From IMG/VR virus record IMGVR_UViG_3300032285_005318, positions 1-21,949 of that record: a stretch of DNA of 21,949 bases; one strand, 5' to 3'. The DNA comes from a virus. The notes below the pieces were generated by a model. That model searched no databases and was not told the origin of the DNA. It saw only the letters and a list, made by a program, of their open reading frames with translations. Position numbers and translations under genes: made by a program. Positions 20,029-21,949 of this stretch are shown here, one piece after another. Position 1 is the first letter of the stretch. Each line of letters starts with the position of its first letter.

Positions 20029-21949
20029 TGTTATCAACCCTTTCTGCGTAAGATCTAAAATAAATTGATCTACAGATTTGTTTAATTCAGGAACTACGTA
20101 TTCGGGTCTTACAATATATGGACCACTTGAATCAGTAGGTTTAAATCCTTCCATCAATATTTGAGAAGCATCATCAACATATCGTCTAATTTCAAACTGA
20201 TCAAAATTAACTGAACCTGAAAGAGGTACTGGTTGGTTAATTTCAACTACTAAAAATGGGACATTAGATGCAAAAATACTAAGATTAACTACTTCGGCTT
20301 GTTTAACTTGGAATACTCTATCTTCTCTACCTTCAAATCTAAATTCATCTCCATATTTAATAAACCAAGGAGAAGATATTGGATTAAATCCTGAACCGGG
20401 GATATCTTCTTGGTATACTGTTGGGTTACCATAGTAACTTATAAGAGTAGAATCTTGGGATACTAATAAATTGTTTCCAAAAGCTCCTGATGTTTGTGAT
20501 TTAATTAAAGTTGTTGCCAGTCCTGAGGATGATATCCAAAGATTACTTACTGGAATGCTTGAATTTGGTGTTGGGGTTTGATTCACTATAAAATAAGAAT
20601 CATAATTAACATAGATGTCAGAAGACATATAAAAACTAGAAACTTCAATAGCATATTCATCATTTGCTAATAAATCATCAAACGGTACAAAAGCGGATAC
20701 GGTTAATGGAGTATTAGTTGATACCATATCTTGAGTTTGAGCAATATTACTAATTACAGTTTTATTACCCCCTCTCCATCTTACAATTTGAGCTAATCCT
20801 GTTGATTGTCCTGATGAGATAGAAATATCGGTTAATGAAAGTTCACCTATAAAATTAAAACTTACTCCTTCACTTATCATTCCGGCATCAATTTTATATC
20901 TGTATCCACTACCATTTAATACAGCATTAGCTGCAGATCCTGTAGAAAGAATTTGATTAAAAACAATTTCAGTAAATACTTCCGTTACTGGGTTTAAGGT
21001 GTAACTGGTGGGTCTAAATTTGGCTTGGTAATCAGATACTACACTTCCCGCTACACCATTATCAGTTAATGTGATAGAGTTTACAAATGATCCGCCAGGC
21101 ATACTTCCTGATTGGTTATAAAGAATAGGTTCAATGCGAGTACCACCTCTAAGGATTTTTCTTGATTGGTATGGTTGACCCGAAGATACTGTTTTGGAAG
21201 TAATAAGTACATTTTCTCCGGATTCAAAGTTACCTTTAATATCAGCTAATGAATTTTCAGATGTATTAGGGATTATAACTGTACCATCAGCTTTAATCAA
21301 ATATAAAACATGTATTGCAGAGGCATCCATTCTATCAGGTGGCCATCCACCAATCCAATCACAATAAGCTACTGCTGTTTTTAAATCCTCTACTGTTGGG
21401 GTTTTTCCATATGTTCCTGTATCTCCAGGAGTCCAAACATTTAAATATTGGGATGTTGATTTGCTACCTTCATAACGTGGTAAAATAACACGTTTGGATG
21501 AATAATTAGAATCTTGAACTGCTGCTTTAACAGCACTTCCACTTATAAGAACTCCAAAATTAGTTGGTGTAGTAATTCCTGTTGAATAATCTACATCTTG
21601 GAATTTAGCACTTAAACGTTCGTCTTCAATGTTATTAAGAAGTGGATTATAATCACTATTATAATAATTAGGTGTTGTGATATAAGGTTCAATTATAATA
21701 GGATCATGCTCAGCAGCTGATGGGGATAAGTTTTGGGTAAAGGAAAAACTACCATTTGTTAATGTTGGAGTTCCTGTACTTTTAGAAGCTCTTAAATATA
21801 ATTGATCTCCATCTAATCCATAATGTGTAGCAGATATTGTAAGTGGAGTACCTGCAGTAAATGTAGATGAGGCAATAGCAGTAGTAACTCCTTGTCTAAC
21901 TAATATTAAATCAAATTTACCGGTTCCAGTACCTGAGGTTGTCATGGAA
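20026..21949 (-). CDS. Large virion structural protein, 5' end outside the window
   Basis: More than 639 residues. The frame is open to the window edge, and the only candidate ATG (21945) is in mid-sequence character, so the gene is 5'-truncated. The visible part is beta-rich with repeated short turns. A distinctive segment includes YCDWIGGWPPDRMDASAIHV (about 191-210). The C-terminus reads FEIRRYVDDASQILMEGFKP, then SGPYIVRPEYVVPELNKSVD, an ending I recall from structural proteins of environmental T4-like phages. It is probably a tail, baseplate or fibre-related protein. No enzymatic motif was seen. It heads the structural operon in this window. Confidence 0.6.
   Translation of the reverse strand, partial: SMTTSGTGTGKFDLILVRQGVTTAIASSTFTAGTPLTISATHYGLDGDQLYLRASKSTGTPTLTNGSFSFTQNLSPSAAEHDPIIIEPYITTPNYYNSDYNPLLNNIEDERLSAKFQDVDYSTGITTPTNFGVLISGSAVKAAVQDSNYSSKRVILPRYEGSKSTSQYLNVWTPGDTGTYGKTPTVEDLKTAVAYCDWIGGWPPDRMDASAIHVLYLIKADGTVIIPNTSENSLADIKGNFESGENVLITSKTVSSGQPYQSRKILRGGTRIEPILYNQSGSMPGGSFVNSITLTDNGVAGSVVSDYQAKFRPTSYTLNPVTEVFTEIVFNQILSTGSAANAVLNGSGYRYKIDAGMISEGVSFNFIGELSLTDISISSGQSTGLAQIVRWRGGNKTVISNIAQTQDMVSTNTPLTVSAFVPFDDLLANDEYAIEVSSFYMSSDIYVNYDSYFIVNQTPTPNSSIPVSNLWISSSGLATTLIKSQTSGAFGNNLLVSQDSTLISYYGNPTVYQEDIPGSGFNPISSPWFIKYGDEFRFEGREDRVFQVKQAEVVNLSIFASNVPFLVVEINQPVPLSGSVNFDQFEIRRYVDDASQILMEGFKPTDSSGPYIVRPEYVVPELNKSVDQFILDLTQKGLIT

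Noticed and set aside
21943-21945. ATG at 21945 as the true start of the large structural gene
   Set aside because: The frame continues open to the window edge and the sequence at this point has mid-domain character, so a true start outside the window is more likely.

Overview
The window is a dense, visibly AT-rich block of a tailed-phage genome (Caudoviricetes with T4-like gene content). About 28 genes, all on the minus strand, are packed with 1-4 nt stop/start overlaps or short gaps. I see no tRNA, rRNA, insertion sequence or CRISPR array. None of the 27 complete genes has a recognisable GGAG/AGGA Shine-Dalgarno sequence, leaders are A/T-rich, and a small Hc1-type histone-like gene is present. 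Together these suggest a Bacteroidota host, but that is inference. The wide internal/structural repertoire and single-strand layout resemble uncultured aquatic T4-like phages.

Transcription runs from high to low coordinates. (1) 21949-16419: virion exterior genes, namely a large structural protein cut by the window edge, a conserved structural protein, two tandem related structural proteins, and a fibre with a YadA-head-like 14-residue repeat. (2) 16408-14232: DNA metabolism, with a divergent GIY-YIG-like nuclease, a DnaG/gp61-type primase with zinc ribbon and Toprim, and a RecB/Cas4-like PD-(D/E)XK exonuclease. (3) 14220-10847: a zeta-toxin-like P-loop kinase, a 685-residue protein (nucleotidyltransferase, unknown domain, HExxH peptidase, zinc ribbon, second HExxH peptidase), and a HAD/5'-nucleotidase-like phosphatase. 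(4) 10847-3206: mostly small to medium proteins without assigned function. They include a zinc-ribbon protein, a membrane-anchored GAF protein, an acidic scaffold-like protein, an Hc1-like protein, an EF-hand protein, a Dps-like helical protein, a cupin-like protein and several with short lysine/leucine/glutamate N-terminal tags. This unit ends at a strong intrinsic terminator (3122-3155). (5) 3097-10: a separate cassette with a COG2509-like FAD-dependent dehydrogenase, a NadR-like (AAA_28) P-loop kinase, a winged-helix/AT-hook-like DNA-binding protein and a Rz/spanin-like membrane coiled-coil protein.

The most interesting pattern is that at least nine unrelated proteins share short amphipathic N-termini containing or ending in [L/I]xE followed by N, A, S or G. 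In T4, MKTYQEFIAE|A is the capsid-targeting sequence of internal proteins, and the prohead protease gp21 cuts after [L/I]xE. The same motif lies at the domain junctions of the 685-residue protein. I therefore propose, as inference, that much of regions 3-5 encodes a battery of capsid-packaged, protease-processed internal proteins: metallopeptidases, nucleotide-modifying enzymes and DNA-binding proteins that could be ejected with the genome. The protease itself is not in this window.
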